Positions 8,679 through 16,640 of a stretch of DNA of 64,000 bases are shown here, one piece after another. This DNA comes from Streptomyces marincola (GTDB lineage Bacteria; Actinomycetota; Actinomycetes; Streptomycetales; Streptomycetaceae), in the NCBI RefSeq assembly GCF_020410765.1, contig NZ_CP084541.1:1421001-1485000 (forward strand), in the 5' to 3' direction. The notes beneath the pieces are model-generated. The model worked only from the letters and a program-made list of their open reading frames with translations, was not told where the DNA came from and made no database searches. Position 1 is the first letter of the stretch, and each line of letters begins with the position of its first letter. Position numbers and translations under genes: made by a program.

Positions 8679-9937
8679 ACCAGGTACCGCTCCTTGACGC
8701 TGTCGAGCCGGTAGGTGGCGTCGAGAACGGGCCCGCGCCCTTCGAGCCAGGTGAGGTCGTGCCCCGGGTGGGCGGTGTGGACGACGACGAGGTCCCAGTG
8801 CTCCGCGGCCGGGTCCTCGCGGTGGCGCAGCGTCCGGCCGTTCACCCGCAGGGCGGGGATCAGCGGGTCGGTGTAGGCGATGTCGGCGCCGGCCGCGGCC
8901 AGGTCCTCGATGAGGTGCAGCGCGGGCGATTCGCGGTGGTCGGCGACGCCCGGCTTGTAGGCGACCCCGGCGATGAGCACGCGCGCGCCGGGCACGGGGA
9001 CGCCGTGCGCGGCCAGCACGTCGCGCGCGCGGCGCGCCACCTGGTGCGGGCGGGCGGCGAGCGCGGCCATGGCCGTGTCGACGAGCGGGGCGGGCACGCG
9101 GGCGGCGCGCAGCTGCCACAGCAGGTAGTGGGGGTCGCAGGGGATGCAGTGGCCGCCCGCTACCGGACCGGGCCGGAACGGCAGGAAGCCGTACGGTTTC
9201 GTCGCCGCCGCGTCGACGACCTCCGTGATGTCGAGGTCCAGGTGTCCCGCGATGGCGGCGAACTCGTTGACCAGCGCGATGTTGACGGCCCTGAAGGTGT
9301 TCTCCAGGAGCTTGGTCAGCTCGGCCGCCTCCGGGGAGCCGACGACGTGGACGCGGTCGGCGACGGGTTCGAGGAGCGCGGCGGCGCGGCGACCGCACTC
9401 GGGGGTCGCGCCGCCGACGACGCGGGGCGTGGCGTGCTGCGGGTGGTCGGCGTTGCCCGGGTCGATGCGTTCGGGGGCGCAGGCGACGAAGACGTCCTGG
9501 GCGACGGCGAGCCCCCGGGCGGCGAGCGGTTCGATCAGCAGTTCACGGGTGGTTCCGACCCAGCTGGTCGACGCGAGCACGAGAATCTGCCCGGGGGACG
9601 CGTGCCGGACGGCGGCGGCGCAGGCGGCGCGCAACGCGCCGGGGGCGGGCACCCGGTGGCCGTCCACGGGGGTCGGCACGCAGATGACGACCGAGCCGAC
9701 GCCCGCGAGTGCGGCCGGATCCGCGGTGAGGGTGAACGCGGGGGAGTCCGCGTGCGCGCGCAGTCTGGCCCGGTCCTCGGGCAGGAGGTCGGCCGTTCCC
9801 GCCCGCACGGCCGCGAGCCGGGCGGGGTCGGTGTCGAGGCCGATGACCGATCGCCCCGCGGACAGCAGCGCGAGCGCGGTGGGAAGGCCGACGTAGCCGA
9901 GGCCGACAACCGCCACGGGCCCGGAAGACCATCGCAT
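8675..9937 (-). CDS. UDP-glucose/UDP-GlcNAc/ManNAc 6-dehydrogenase family protein
   Basis: From ATG 9937 the protein has 420 residues. It shows the NAD-binding VVGLGYVGLPT at residues 11-20, the central helix ELTKLLENTFRAVNIALVNE, the catalytic cysteine in GGHCIPCDP (Cys264), and the C-terminal domain with GVAYKPGVADHRESPA. It oxidises C6 of a UDP-sugar to the uronate in two NAD-dependent steps. The GHCIPCDP form is commoner in UDP-HexNAc dehydrogenases (WecC/WbpA type) than in Ugd, so the substrate is left open. It is the first gene of a four-gene operon. A start at GTG 10003 would add 22 residues without homology. Confidence 0.9.
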   Translation of the reverse strand: MRWSSGPVAVVGLGYVGLPTALALLSAGRSVIGLDTDPARLAAVRAGTADLLPEDRARLRAHADSPAFTLTADPAALAGVGSVVICVPTPVDGHRVPAPGALRAACAAAVRHASPGQILVLASTSWVGTTRELLIEPLAARGLAVAQDVFVACAPERIDPGNADHPQHATPRVVGGATPECGRRAAALLEPVADRVHVVGSPEAAELTKLLENTFRAVNIALVNEFAAIAGHLDLDITEVVDAAATKPYGFLPFRPGPVAGGHCIPCDPHYLLWQLRAARVPAPLVDTAMAALAARPHQVARRARDVLAAHGVPVPGARVLIAGVAYKPGVADHRESPALHLIEDLAAAGADIAYTDPLIPALRVNGRTLRHREDPAAEHWDLVVVHTAHPGHDLTWLEGRGPVLDATYRLDSVKERYLV

Positions 9938-9977
9938 GACTTGCCCATCTGCCGACGGAAGGAGGAACTCCGGTTTG

Positions 9978-9993
9978 GTTCCGTCTGCGGAAC
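9978..9993. promoter_or_regulatory. Inverted repeat upstream of the polysaccharide operon
   Basis: GTTCCG-TCTG-CGGAAC, six-base perfect arms with a four-base spacer, lies 41-56 bp ahead of the ATG of the UDP-sugar dehydrogenase gene. The position suits an operator or part of a promoter. No regulator can be assigned. Confidence 0.35.
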
Positions 9994-10180
9994 GTACCGC
10001 CACAAACGATCACATGGCGATATTTCCGGTCGATAAGCCCGGCGATTCCGCCGGTCCAGCGTCTTCCCGCCGCCGCGCGAGCCGCCCGCGCCGGGCGCGC
10101 CGGGCGCGTTCCCGAGCTCGCGCGCCTCCCGCGCGCCGGGCGGGCCCGCGGGGCCGGCACGCGCGGACCGGTCCCGCGGG

Positions 10181-10534
10181 TCAGGCGATGCCGGTGACGG
10201 TCACCGTCACCCGGACGCCGGGCGGGCCCGCGGGTCCGCCCGCCGCGCCCGTCTCCTCGGCGACGGCGCGCAGCACCGCCGCCCGCACGGACCTGGTCAC
10301 GTCGAGCGCGCGGTGCCCCCGGCGCGTGGCCAGCTCGATCCTGATGTCCCAAGCGCCCGGCGCCGCATCGCGCCTGACCCGGATCGCGCCCGCCCCGCGC
10401 GGGCCGCGCCCGGCCCGGCCGCGCAGCAGGTCGCCGAACCCGGGCCGCAGGAACGCCACTCCTGGCACGGCGACGGCCGCCGAGGCGGCGGCAGCGCGCA
10501 CCCGCGCGTCGAGATCCGCAGAACGACCGCTCAC
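10181..10534 (-). CDS. Asp23/Gls24-family protein (small)
   Basis: The 117-residue protein starts at GTG 10534, which overlaps the stop of the upstream Asp23-type gene by four bases (GTGA). The core has the Asp23 strand-helix pattern: VRAAAASAAVAVPGVAFLRP, then WDIRIELATRRGHRALDVTRSVRAAVLRAV and a final beta strand VRVTVTVTGIA. In firmicutes Asp23 proteins are envelope-stress proteins associated with the membrane; actinomycete copies often travel with ECF sigma factors, as here. The role is not known beyond that context. Confidence 0.75.
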   Translation of the reverse strand: MSGRSADLDARVRAAAASAAVAVPGVAFLRPGFGDLLRGRAGRGPRGAGAIRVRRDAAPGAWDIRIELATRRGHRALDVTRSVRAAVLRAVAEETGAAGGPAGPPGVRVTVTVTGIA

Positions 10535-11241
10535 CGGCTGCCTCCCTCGTCCGCGCCCGCCGCGCCCCGCGCTTCCCCGGGTTCTCCGGGGCCCCCGGGT
10601 TCGGCGGGTCCCCCGGATTCCTCCGGTTCCCGCGCCATGGCGGGCCACACGCCGTCCTCGGGCTCCAGGATGTCGACGACCACGATGTCGATGGCCGACA
10701 CGGCCAGGCCGATGGCCTCGCGGGCGGCGCGCGCGACGCGTTCGCGCACCGCTTCGGCCAGGCGCGGCACGGTCCAGTCGGGTCCTGCCGCCACTTCGAG
10801 GCGCACCAGGACAGGGGCGCCGCGCCCGGCGGCCCGCGGGTCCCCCGGCGTGACGCGGCAGCTGCCCGCGCGCACGCCGGGCAGCGACTCAGCGGCGGCG
10901 CGGAACGTCTTGGCCGCTGCGGCCTCCACGATCCACGCGTCCTCGTCGGGCTCGCCGAGCGGCAGGGTGCGTCCCGGCCGCAGTTCGAGCCGCACGATGT
11001 CCATGACGCGCGCGGTGACCGCACGGGCGTCGGGCGCCCCCCGCGGGCCGGGCGGGGCGGCTCTGCTCTGCTCGACGAACGCGCCGAGGGCGCGCATCTC
11101 CGCCAGGGCGGCCGTGCAGTGCGGGCACCGCGCGTAGTGCGGGTCCTGTTCCGCCCGGCCCTCGTCCCAGTCCTCCCAGACCTCCATCAGGGACCGGCCG
11201 CAGGGCAGTTCGTCCGGATCGAGCGGCTCGTTCAGCGCCAT
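10531..11241 (-). CDS. Asp23/Gls24 protein with N-terminal zinc anti-sigma motif
   Basis: The 236-residue protein combines two parts. Residues 1-60 contain Cys14 and HYARCPHC (His35, Cys39, Cys42), the Cys-xn-His-x3-Cys-x2-Cys pattern of zinc anti-sigma (ZAS) domains. Residues about 70-205 carry an Asp23/Gls24 domain (VTARVMDIVRLELRPG, then a helix-strand unit ending AIGLAVSAIDIVVVDI). The tail is Pro/Gly/Glu-rich. Its ATG overlaps the end of the ECF sigma gene by ten bases, the usual arrangement for a cognate anti-sigma factor. An anti-sigma role is an inference from motif plus position. Confidence 0.75.
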   Translation of the reverse strand: MALNEPLDPDELPCGRSLMEVWEDWDEGRAEQDPHYARCPHCTAALAEMRALGAFVEQSRAAPPGPRGAPDARAVTARVMDIVRLELRPGRTLPLGEPDEDAWIVEAAAAKTFRAAAESLPGVRAGSCRVTPGDPRAAGRGAPVLVRLEVAAGPDWTVPRLAEAVRERVARAAREAIGLAVSAIDIVVVDILEPEDGVWPAMAREPEESGGPAEPGGPGEPGEARGAAGADEGGSR

Positions 11242-11810
11242 GCTTCCATCGCCTCCGTCAGGTAGCGCCTGGCCCGGAAGATCCGGCCGCGCACGGCTTG
11301 GTGGCTGATGCCCACCGTGTGCGCGATGTCCTCGTACGACAACCCGTGGAACTCGCGCAGCACCCAGCAGGCCCGCTGTTCCGGTGACAGGCCGCCCAGG
11401 GCCGCGTGCAGCGCGCGGACCGCCGCCGTCGACTCGGCCGTCCGCGCGGGCGAGACCAGGTGCTCCGGCGCGGCCGGCTCCGCCACGGCATCGAGCGGCG
11501 CGGTGGGCCGCCGGGCCCGCAGCTGGTTCAGGCAGCGATTGGTGACGATCCGGTACATCCAGGTCCTGAACGTCGCGTCGCCGCGGAACTCGGGCAGTCG
11601 GCGCCAGGCGCTGACGAACGCCTCTTGGACCGCGTCCTCCGCGTCCGTTCCGCCGCCGAGCAGGTGACTGGCCAGCCGCAGCAGTTCGGGCCCGTGCCGC
11701 CTGACCAGCGCCTCGAAGGCATCCTCGTCCCCCTCCCCGGCCCGTGCCGCGAGCAGGGCGTCGTCCACACCGCCGGCGCCGCCCACCGCGGCTCCAGCCA
11801 CCTCGGCCAC
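11232..11810 (-). CDS. ECF-type RNA polymerase sigma factor
   Basis: From GTG 11810, with AAGGAG eight bases upstream, the protein has 192 residues. Sigma-70 region 2 spans about residues 25-95 (DAFEALVRRHG, DAEDAVQEAFVSAWRRLPEF, FRTWMYRIVTNRCLNQLR). Region 4 spans about 130-185 (LSPEQRACWVLREFHGLSYEDIAHTVGIS), with a helix-turn-helix ending VRGRIFRARRYL. It lacks regions 1 and 3, as ECF factors do. It heads a leftward operon with two Asp23-type genes, the first carrying a ZAS motif. A third Asp23 gene diverges from it across about 190 bp. Longer in-frame starts would run into that divergent gene and were rejected. Confidence 0.9.
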   Translation of the reverse strand: MAEVAGAAVGGAGGVDDALLAARAGEGDEDAFEALVRRHGPELLRLASHLLGGGTDAEDAVQEAFVSAWRRLPEFRGDATFRTWMYRIVTNRCLNQLRARRPTAPLDAVAEPAAPEHLVSPARTAESTAAVRALHAALGGLSPEQRACWVLREFHGLSYEDIAHTVGISHQAVRGRIFRARRYLTEAMEAWR

Positions 11811-12003
11811 CCGCTGAACTCCTTCCGGCCGCGGGAAGATCCCGTTCGAGCCCGATAGAACACCACAGATCCCGGGCACCCGGAAGGCCCGGGACACCCC
11901 GCGGAAAGACGCGAGAAAATACGGAATCGCGCGTGACGATCCACGGCGGCCGGTGTCCAACAGGGTGTCAGAGCGACATCGGACCGCAACCGGAAGGTAC
12001 GCC

Positions 12004-12549
12004 ATGGCAACGAGGACCGCTCCCGCTCCCACCGTCCCCGCCACGTCCGCCACATCCGCCACGTCCGCCGGGGAACCGGCGGCGCCGGAGCGCACCGCCG
12101 GCCGGAGGCCGGACGCCGGCACCACGGTCAGCGAGGGCAGCGCGGGCACGCGGGAGCCGGCCGCGACGCGCGGCCGGACCTCCATCGCCGCCGGCGTGGT
12201 GGAGAAGATCGCCGGACTCGCGGCGCGCGAGGTGCCCGGCGTGTTCGCGCTCGGCGGCACGCTGTCCCGTACGCTCGGCGCGGTCCGCGACCGGGTGCCG
12301 GGCGGCGGGCACGCCGGCGCGAGCCGCGGCGTGTCGGTCGAGGTCGGCCGGCGGCAGACGGCCGTCGACCTGGACGTGATGCTGGAATACGGGGTCCCCA
12401 TCGACGAAGTCGCCCGCGACATCAGGGAGAATGTCATCGGGGCCGTCGAGCGCATGACCGGGCTCGAAGTCATCGAGGTCAACATCTCCGTCGTCGATGT
12501 CCGTCTCCCCGACGAGGAGGCAACCGCTCACGAGCCGCGCGTTCAGTGA
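12004..12549 (+). CDS. Asp23/Gls24-family envelope stress protein
   Basis: The 181-residue protein starts at ATG 12004 with GGAAGG six bases upstream. A low-complexity Thr/Ala/Pro-rich N-terminus of about 55 residues precedes a typical Asp23 domain: IAAGVVEKIAGLAAREVPGV, a Gly-rich loop, VSVEVGRRQTAVDLDVMLEY, VPIDEVARDIRENVIGAVER, and GLEVIEVNISVVDVRL. It lies divergently to the ECF sigma gene and is the first of three tightly packed rightward genes, with a 4-nt overlap to the next. The group probably responds to cell-envelope stress, by analogy with the family. Confidence 0.87.
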   Translation: MATRTAPAPTVPATSATSATSAGEPAAPERTAGRRPDAGTTVSEGSAGTREPAATRGRTSIAAGVVEKIAGLAAREVPGVFALGGTLSRTLGAVRDRVPGGGHAGASRGVSVEVGRRQTAVDLDVMLEYGVPIDEVARDIRENVIGAVERMTGLEVIEVNISVVDVRLPDEEATAHEPRVQ

Positions 12550-12680
12550 GGTACCGGGACCCACGCGCGCGCCACGGCGGCCGGGCGCACTGGACGCAGC
12601 GTCCCTCCCCCGCTCTCGGGGTCATCGCCGTGTCCGTCGCGGTCTGGGCGGTCGCGGTACTCGGCTTGACGACGAGGTGA
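12546..12680 (+). CDS. 44-residue single-span membrane protein
   Basis: A GTG at 12546 overlaps the TGA of the Asp23 gene (GTGA) and opens a 44-residue frame. The first half is strongly basic (MRYRDPRARHGGRAHW) and the second half is a membrane helix (LGVIAVSVAVWAVAVLGL). The stop at 12678-12680 is four bases before the YihY start. Overlap and spacing argue for a real gene. Basic-head, single-helix proteins of this kind accompany Asp23 genes elsewhere (AmaP-like or DUF2273-like anchors), but I cannot assign a family. Confidence 0.6.
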   Translation: MRYRDPRARHGGRAHWTQRPSPALGVIAVSVAVWAVAVLGLTTR

Positions 12681-12684
12681 GTTG

Positions 12685-13659
12685 ATGCGTGACCGAAGGC
12701 CGCGCGCCCGGTGGGTCGTCGCGCTGCGCCGCACGCCCGTGTCGCTGTGGCGCGACGACATCGACCACTGGGCCGCCGCCCTGACGTACTACTCGGTGCT
12801 CGCGGTGTTCCCCACGCTGCTGGTCGCGATGTCGGTGACCGGGCTGGCCGATCCGGTGGCGGCGAAGGACCTGATCGGCGAGGTGACCTCGCTGCTGCCC
12901 GCGGGTTCGGGCGAGGACGTCAGGGCGGCGCTCGAAGAGCCCGTCGGCCAGCGGCCGGCCGCCTGGCTCGTCATCGCGGTCGGTTCTGCCAGCGCCTGGC
13001 TGTCGGCGTACAACTACCTGAGCGTGTTCCGCCGGGTGTCGCACGGCATGCACGACGTCGTGGACCGCAGGCCGCCGCTGCGTACCGTGCCCCGCACCAT
13101 GCTGGCGGCGCTGCTGCTGCTCGGGCTGCTGGTGTGCAGCGCGACGGTACTGGTCCTGACCGGCGGCGCGGTCCGCTCCCTGGCCTGGCTGCTCGGCATA
13201 GGCGAGGCGGGCACGACGGCCTGGAACGTGCTCAAGTGGCCGCTGCTGCTCGTCCTCGTGACGAGCCTGGTGCTCATGCTGTTCCGCTCAGGTCCCGGCG
13301 GTGCGGGCTCGGTGCGGCGCGCGGCGCCGGGCGGCGCGCTCGCCGTGCTGCTGTGGCTGGTGGCCTCGGTGGGTTTCGCCCTGTACGCCTCAAGCGTGCC
13401 GACCTACAGCCGGCTGTACGGCTCGCTCGCGGGCATCATCGTGTTCCTCGTCTGGCTGTGGGTGTCCAACCTCTCCCTCCTGGCCGGGGTGCAGTTCAAC
13501 GCCGAACTGGCCAAACTGCCTCGGGACGCGCCGCGGCACGCGGCCGGCCGGACGGCGCCGCCGCCGGGCGCGCCGCCGCCGGGCGGCCCGGTGGCACCGC
13601 CCGCCCGGCGGCCCGATGGGCGCGAGCCCGTCGCCCACGGCCGCGGCGACCGCGGCTGA
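12685..13659 (+). CDS. YihY/BrkB-family inner membrane protein
   Basis: The 324-residue protein has six predicted membrane spans and the family signature WAAALTYYSVLAVFPTLLV near residues 29-48. Further family blocks are SAWLSAYNYLSVFRRVSHGM, GALAVLLWLVASVGFALYAS, and YGSLAGIIVFLVWLWVSNLSLL near the C-terminus. A Pro/Ala/Gly-rich cytoplasmic tail of about 50 residues follows. The start at ATG 12685 has GAGGTGA upstream and follows the small membrane gene by four bases. The family was once annotated as ribonuclease BN, which is not supported; the function is unknown. Context suggests an envelope-stress role. Confidence 0.9.
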   Translation: MRDRRPRARWVVALRRTPVSLWRDDIDHWAAALTYYSVLAVFPTLLVAMSVTGLADPVAAKDLIGEVTSLLPAGSGEDVRAALEEPVGQRPAAWLVIAVGSASAWLSAYNYLSVFRRVSHGMHDVVDRRPPLRTVPRTMLAALLLLGLLVCSATVLVLTGGAVRSLAWLLGIGEAGTTAWNVLKWPLLLVLVTSLVLMLFRSGPGGAGSVRRAAPGGALAVLLWLVASVGFALYASSVPTYSRLYGSLAGIIVFLVWLWVSNLSLLAGVQFNAELAKLPRDAPRHAAGRTAPPPGAPPPGGPVAPPARRPDGREPVAHGRGDRG

Positions 13660-13678
13660 CGGGCGGGCGGTGCCAGGC

Positions 13679-14320
13679 TCAGTCCGGGCGCGCGGCCCGC
13701 GCCGCGAGGAGCCTGGCCGGGCGCTGCGGCGACAGGTCGAGCCGGACGGCCACGCCCGGCACCGCGATGCTGGGGATCATCATGCGCAGCAGGTGCGCGA
13801 CCTCGGTGACGAGCGCGGGCGAGGGGGCGACCGACGCGGAGACGACCCCGATGCCGGTCCAGGAGCCGACGAACAGCCGGGCGGTCTCCACCGAGGAGAC
13901 GTGCGGGAAGACCTCCCCGCGCTCCTTGGCCCTGGTGAGCAGGCGCGCCCCCAGGTCGATCCAGTCCGGCCAGCGGGTGCCGAACGCCGCGCGGGCCCGC
14001 TGGTCGATGGACAGCCGCAGCGCCGCGCTCAGCAGCGGCTCGCGCGGCAGGCGGTGGGCCAGCAGCAGCCCGGCGTCCACGAACTCCTGCATCGTGAACT
14101 CCTGCTCGCCCAGCCCCTCGGTGGTGACGGCCTCGGCGAGCACGCTGCGCGCCAGGTCCTCCTTGGAGCCGAAGTGGAAGTACAGCGCGCCGCGCGTGAC
14201 ATCGGCCCGGTCGAGGATCTGGGCGATCGTGGACGCCTCGTAACCGCACTCGTCGAAGACGGCGGCCGCCGCCTCCAAAATCGTTCTGCGTGTCCTGATC
14301 GCCCGGGCCTGCCGCGCCAC
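13679..14320 (-). CDS. ArpA/ScbR-type gamma-butyrolactone receptor, TetR family
   Basis: The 213-residue protein starts at GTG 14320. Its N-terminal DNA-binding domain (RAIRTRRTILEAAAAVFDE, YEASTIAQILDRADVTRGALYFHF, SKEDLA) closely follows the gamma-butyrolactone receptor subgroup of TetR repressors. The ligand domain contains RWPDWIDLGARLL; a tryptophan in this region contacts the lipid hormone in characterised receptors. Such receptors repress antibiotic regulators until a butyrolactone releases them. No afsA-type synthase gene is in the window. The gene converges with the YihY gene 19 bp away. Confidence 0.88.
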   Translation of the reverse strand: MARQARAIRTRRTILEAAAAVFDECGYEASTIAQILDRADVTRGALYFHFGSKEDLARSVLAEAVTTEGLGEQEFTMQEFVDAGLLLAHRLPREPLLSAALRLSIDQRARAAFGTRWPDWIDLGARLLTRAKERGEVFPHVSSVETARLFVGSWTGIGVVSASVAPSPALVTEVAHLLRMMIPSIAVPGVAVRLDLSPQRPARLLAARAARPD

Positions 14321-14453
14321 CGTGTCCGCCCCCGTCCGCCGATCGCCCCGCCTGCCGGCACCCGCCGCAGTGTAGTGCCGGCCGGTTTCGGCGCGGTCTC
14401 GCTCGCCGGGCCGGGCGGGGCCGGCTCGGGGCGGCCGTGGGCGGGCCCGCGGC

Positions 14454-15224
14454 TCAGTGGTTGACGAACCCGCCGTCCACCGGGACCACCGCCCCCGTGA
14501 CGAACGACGCCCGGTCGCTGCACAGCCACGCGGCGGCCTCGGCGACCTCCTCGGGCTCCGCGGTCCTGCCCTGCGGCGTCGACGCGTGTGCGAGCCGCCT
14601 CAGTTCCGGATGGCGCGCGAACCAGTCGTCGATGATCTCGCTGCGCGTGGTGCCGGGCGCGATGGCGTTGACCCGTATCCCCTGCCGCGCGTACTCGTCC
14701 GCCGCCGCCCGGGTCAGGCCGATCACCGCGTGTTTCGACGCGATGTAGGGCGCGGCCGTCGGGATGGCCACGAGCCCGGCCACGCTGCTGTTGTTCACGA
14801 TCGCGCCGCCGCCGTGCTCCAGCATCGCGCCGATCTCGTACCGCAGGCAGTTCCACACGCCGCGCACGTTGGTGTCCATGATGGTGTCGTAAACGTCGTC
14901 GCCCATCAGGTGCAGCGGCGTACGGTCCCCGCCCACTCCCGCGTTGTTGAAGCACGCGTCCAGCCGCCCGTACCGCTCGGTGACCCGCGCCACCGCGCGC
15001 GCGACGTCCCCCGGAAGCAGCACGTCGCACACCGTGTAGGCCGCTTCCGCGCCCTGGGCGCGCAACTCGGCGGTCAGCGCGGCGAGTCGCTCCTCCCGGC
15101 GCGCGGCGAGCATCACCTTCGCCCCCTGACGGGCGAAGACCCTGGCCGCGGCGGCGCCTATTCCACTGCTCGCCCCGGTAATGAAAACCACCTTGCCGGC
15201 AAGAAAGCTCCCGTCTCTCTCCAT
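14454..15224 (-). CDS. Short-chain dehydrogenase/reductase
   Basis: The 256-residue SDR has a TGASSGIG cofactor loop (about residues 16-23), NNAG (92-95) and the catalytic triad in NNSSVAG and YIASK. The C-terminal block RVNAIAPGTTRSEI and VTGAVVPVDGGFV is typical of NAD(P)-dependent classical SDRs. It lies between two butyrolactone-receptor-type genes. In several butyrolactone loci a ketoreductase of this class reduces the 6-keto intermediate, so a signalling-molecule role is possible but is inference only. It could equally be a tailoring enzyme. The ribosome site is weak. Confidence 0.85.
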   Translation of the reverse strand: MERDGSFLAGKVVFITGASSGIGAAAARVFARQGAKVMLAARREERLAALTAELRAQGAEAAYTVCDVLLPGDVARAVARVTERYGRLDACFNNAGVGGDRTPLHLMGDDVYDTIMDTNVRGVWNCLRYEIGAMLEHGGGAIVNNSSVAGLVAIPTAAPYIASKHAVIGLTRAAADEYARQGIRVNAIAPGTTRSEIIDDWFARHPELRRLAHASTPQGRTAEPEEVAEAAAWLCSDRASFVTGAVVPVDGGFVNH

Positions 15225-15572
15225 GCCGCGAAGCGTACCGCGCGGTCGGTGACCCCTTCCTTTTCAAGAAGGCCACGTCGGCCATCTTTTCCCCAGCCGC
15301 GGGAAAACAGGCGCAAAACAACACCACACCCGAAGGAACGCCCGAAGGACGACACGGCGGAAAAGGGAAATCCACCAGCTCTCGCCCGTACCCGCCATGG
15401 CCATTCTTGGTACGTGATGGCGGGGTAAGTCAACCCGTGCGCCGTGCCCCCGGCATACGCCACGGGGAAACGTCGAGGCCACGGGGAACGGGTCGGCCGC
15501 GCGGTGCGCCGGAGCGCGCGGTCACGCGCGGCGCCGCCCGGCCCCGCGGGTGGCGCCGCGCGCGGCCACGCG
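15225..15572. other. Intergenic region upstream of the SDR
   Basis: This 348-bp stretch follows the second TetR gene and precedes the SDR gene, both leftward. It contains a 10-bp palindrome, ACCGCGCGGT, just upstream of the SDR start and an A-rich tract (15300-15370), unusual for this genome. No gene was recognised; it probably holds the SDR promoter. Confidence 0.45.
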
Positions 15573-16283
15573 TCAGCCGGCCGGCCCCCGCCCGGCCGCG
15601 CTTCCGTCGCCCGGCGCGCGCCCGGGGGCGCAGCACACGTCGGGCGGCGGCCCGCCCTCCCCGGCGCACGCGGGCGGAGCGGTCCGCAGTTGCTCCTGCG
15701 CCTCCGCCCTGACCAGCACGGACAGCAGCAGCGTCCACATGGACGTGGCCTGGGCGGCCACCTCCCGATAGGGCACCCCCCGCCACGCCGTCGCCTCGGT
15801 GCCCGCGATCAGCGCGGCCACCAGCGTCTCGGCGTCCTCCTGCGCGACGCCTTCGTGCAGGACCCGCTCGGCCCGCGCCTGGCGGAGCAGCCGCCAGGCG
15901 GCCGACACGCAGGCGAGGTGGTAGTCGATGACCTGCTGCTCCCGCCCGGCGCGTTCACGGCCGATGCGCAGACTCGCCCTGACGGTCGGCTCGGCCGACA
16001 TCCAGCAGGCGAGCGAATGCGTGAGATCGATGAGGGTCTGAAGCGCTGACGCATTGGCGCCGCGCAACTCTTCAATCGTCACGTTCAGCAGGTCGCAACT
16101 GCGCTGCTGGACCTGCTGGGCGAGTTCCGTTTTCGAAGCGAAATGGAAGTACAGCGCACCCTTCGTAACCTGGGCATAACGACTGATATCACTCATCGTG
16201 GCATCGGCATAGCCGTACTTGTCGATCACCTCGGCCGCTGCCGCCAATAACCTATTGCGCGTACGTTCGGATCTCTCCTGCAC
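15573..16283 (-). CDS. Butyrolactone-receptor-like TetR regulator with a TTA codon
   Basis: The 236-residue protein starts at GTG 16283. Its HTH domain (NRLLAAAAEVIDKYGYADAT, SDISRYAQVTKGALYFHF, SKTELAQQV) places it in the ArpA/ScbR/ScbR2 group. Codon 12 is TTA (16250-16248), so full expression should need the bldA tRNA. The C-terminal tail from about residue 205 is Pro/Gly/Cys-rich and disordered. Paralogues of true receptors (pseudo-receptors such as ScbR2) often bind antibiotics rather than butyrolactones; which type this is cannot be told from sequence. An inverted repeat 52-69 bp upstream is a good candidate for its own operator. Confidence 0.87.
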   Translation of the reverse strand: MQERSERTRNRLLAAAAEVIDKYGYADATMSDISRYAQVTKGALYFHFASKTELAQQVQQRSCDLLNVTIEELRGANASALQTLIDLTHSLACWMSAEPTVRASLRIGRERAGREQQVIDYHLACVSAAWRLLRQARAERVLHEGVAQEDAETLVAALIAGTEATAWRGVPYREVAAQATSMWTLLLSVLVRAEAQEQLRTAPPACAGEGGPPPDVCCAPGRAPGDGSAAGRGPAG

Positions 16284-16640
16284 CGCCGGTCATCTCCCCT
16301 ACAACCCAGTGCCGGTCTCGGACGCTACAAGATTAAACCGTTCATGCGGTTTGTAAATGCCCTATCCGAGAAGTGGAGTCGTGCGCGCGGGGCGCCCGGC
16401 GAGCAGCTGGGGGCCGGCGCGCACCGGGCGCACGTTTCGCCCCGGTCCGCTCGGCTGCCGCTCGCCGCCCGCCGTGGGCGCGGGCGCGTCACGAACCCGC
16501 GCGCCACCCCGTCCGGACGAAGGCCCGGCCGCCGCAGCGGGACGCGCGCGCCGTCGGGCGCGACCGCCGGAGCAGGCGTGGCACGATCGGGGAACGGGAA
16601 CCCGACCTCCGGCCGGCGCGGAGGCCGAACGGAGGACCAC
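16284..16640. other. Divergent promoter region, TetR regulator and SpoIIE phosphatase
   Basis: This 357-bp gap separates the leftward regulator from the rightward phosphatase. Its left part carries the AAACCG/CGGTTT operator candidate. The rest is GC-rich; open frames there have low-complexity Arg/Gly/Pro translations and are not called. Confidence 0.5.
16335..16352. promoter_or_regulatory. ARE-like operator (autoregulatory element candidate)
   Basis: AAACCG-TTCATG-CGGTTT is a perfect six-base inverted repeat with a six-base spacer. The right arm extends to CGGTTTGTAAAT, resembling the AT-flanked AACC/GGTT halves of the ARE sites bound by butyrolactone receptors. It lies 52-69 bp upstream of the second TetR gene, in a locally AT-richer stretch suited to a promoter. 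Confidence 0.6.

Noticed and set aside
11811..12485. N-terminal extension of the ECF sigma factor
   Set aside because: It would overlap the divergent Asp23 gene and has no sigma homology; GTG 11810 has a proper ribosome site.
16344..16640. N-terminal extension of the SpoIIE phosphatase
   Set aside because: The extension is low-complexity Arg/Gly and would start inside the operator; GTG 16641 has a good ribosome site.
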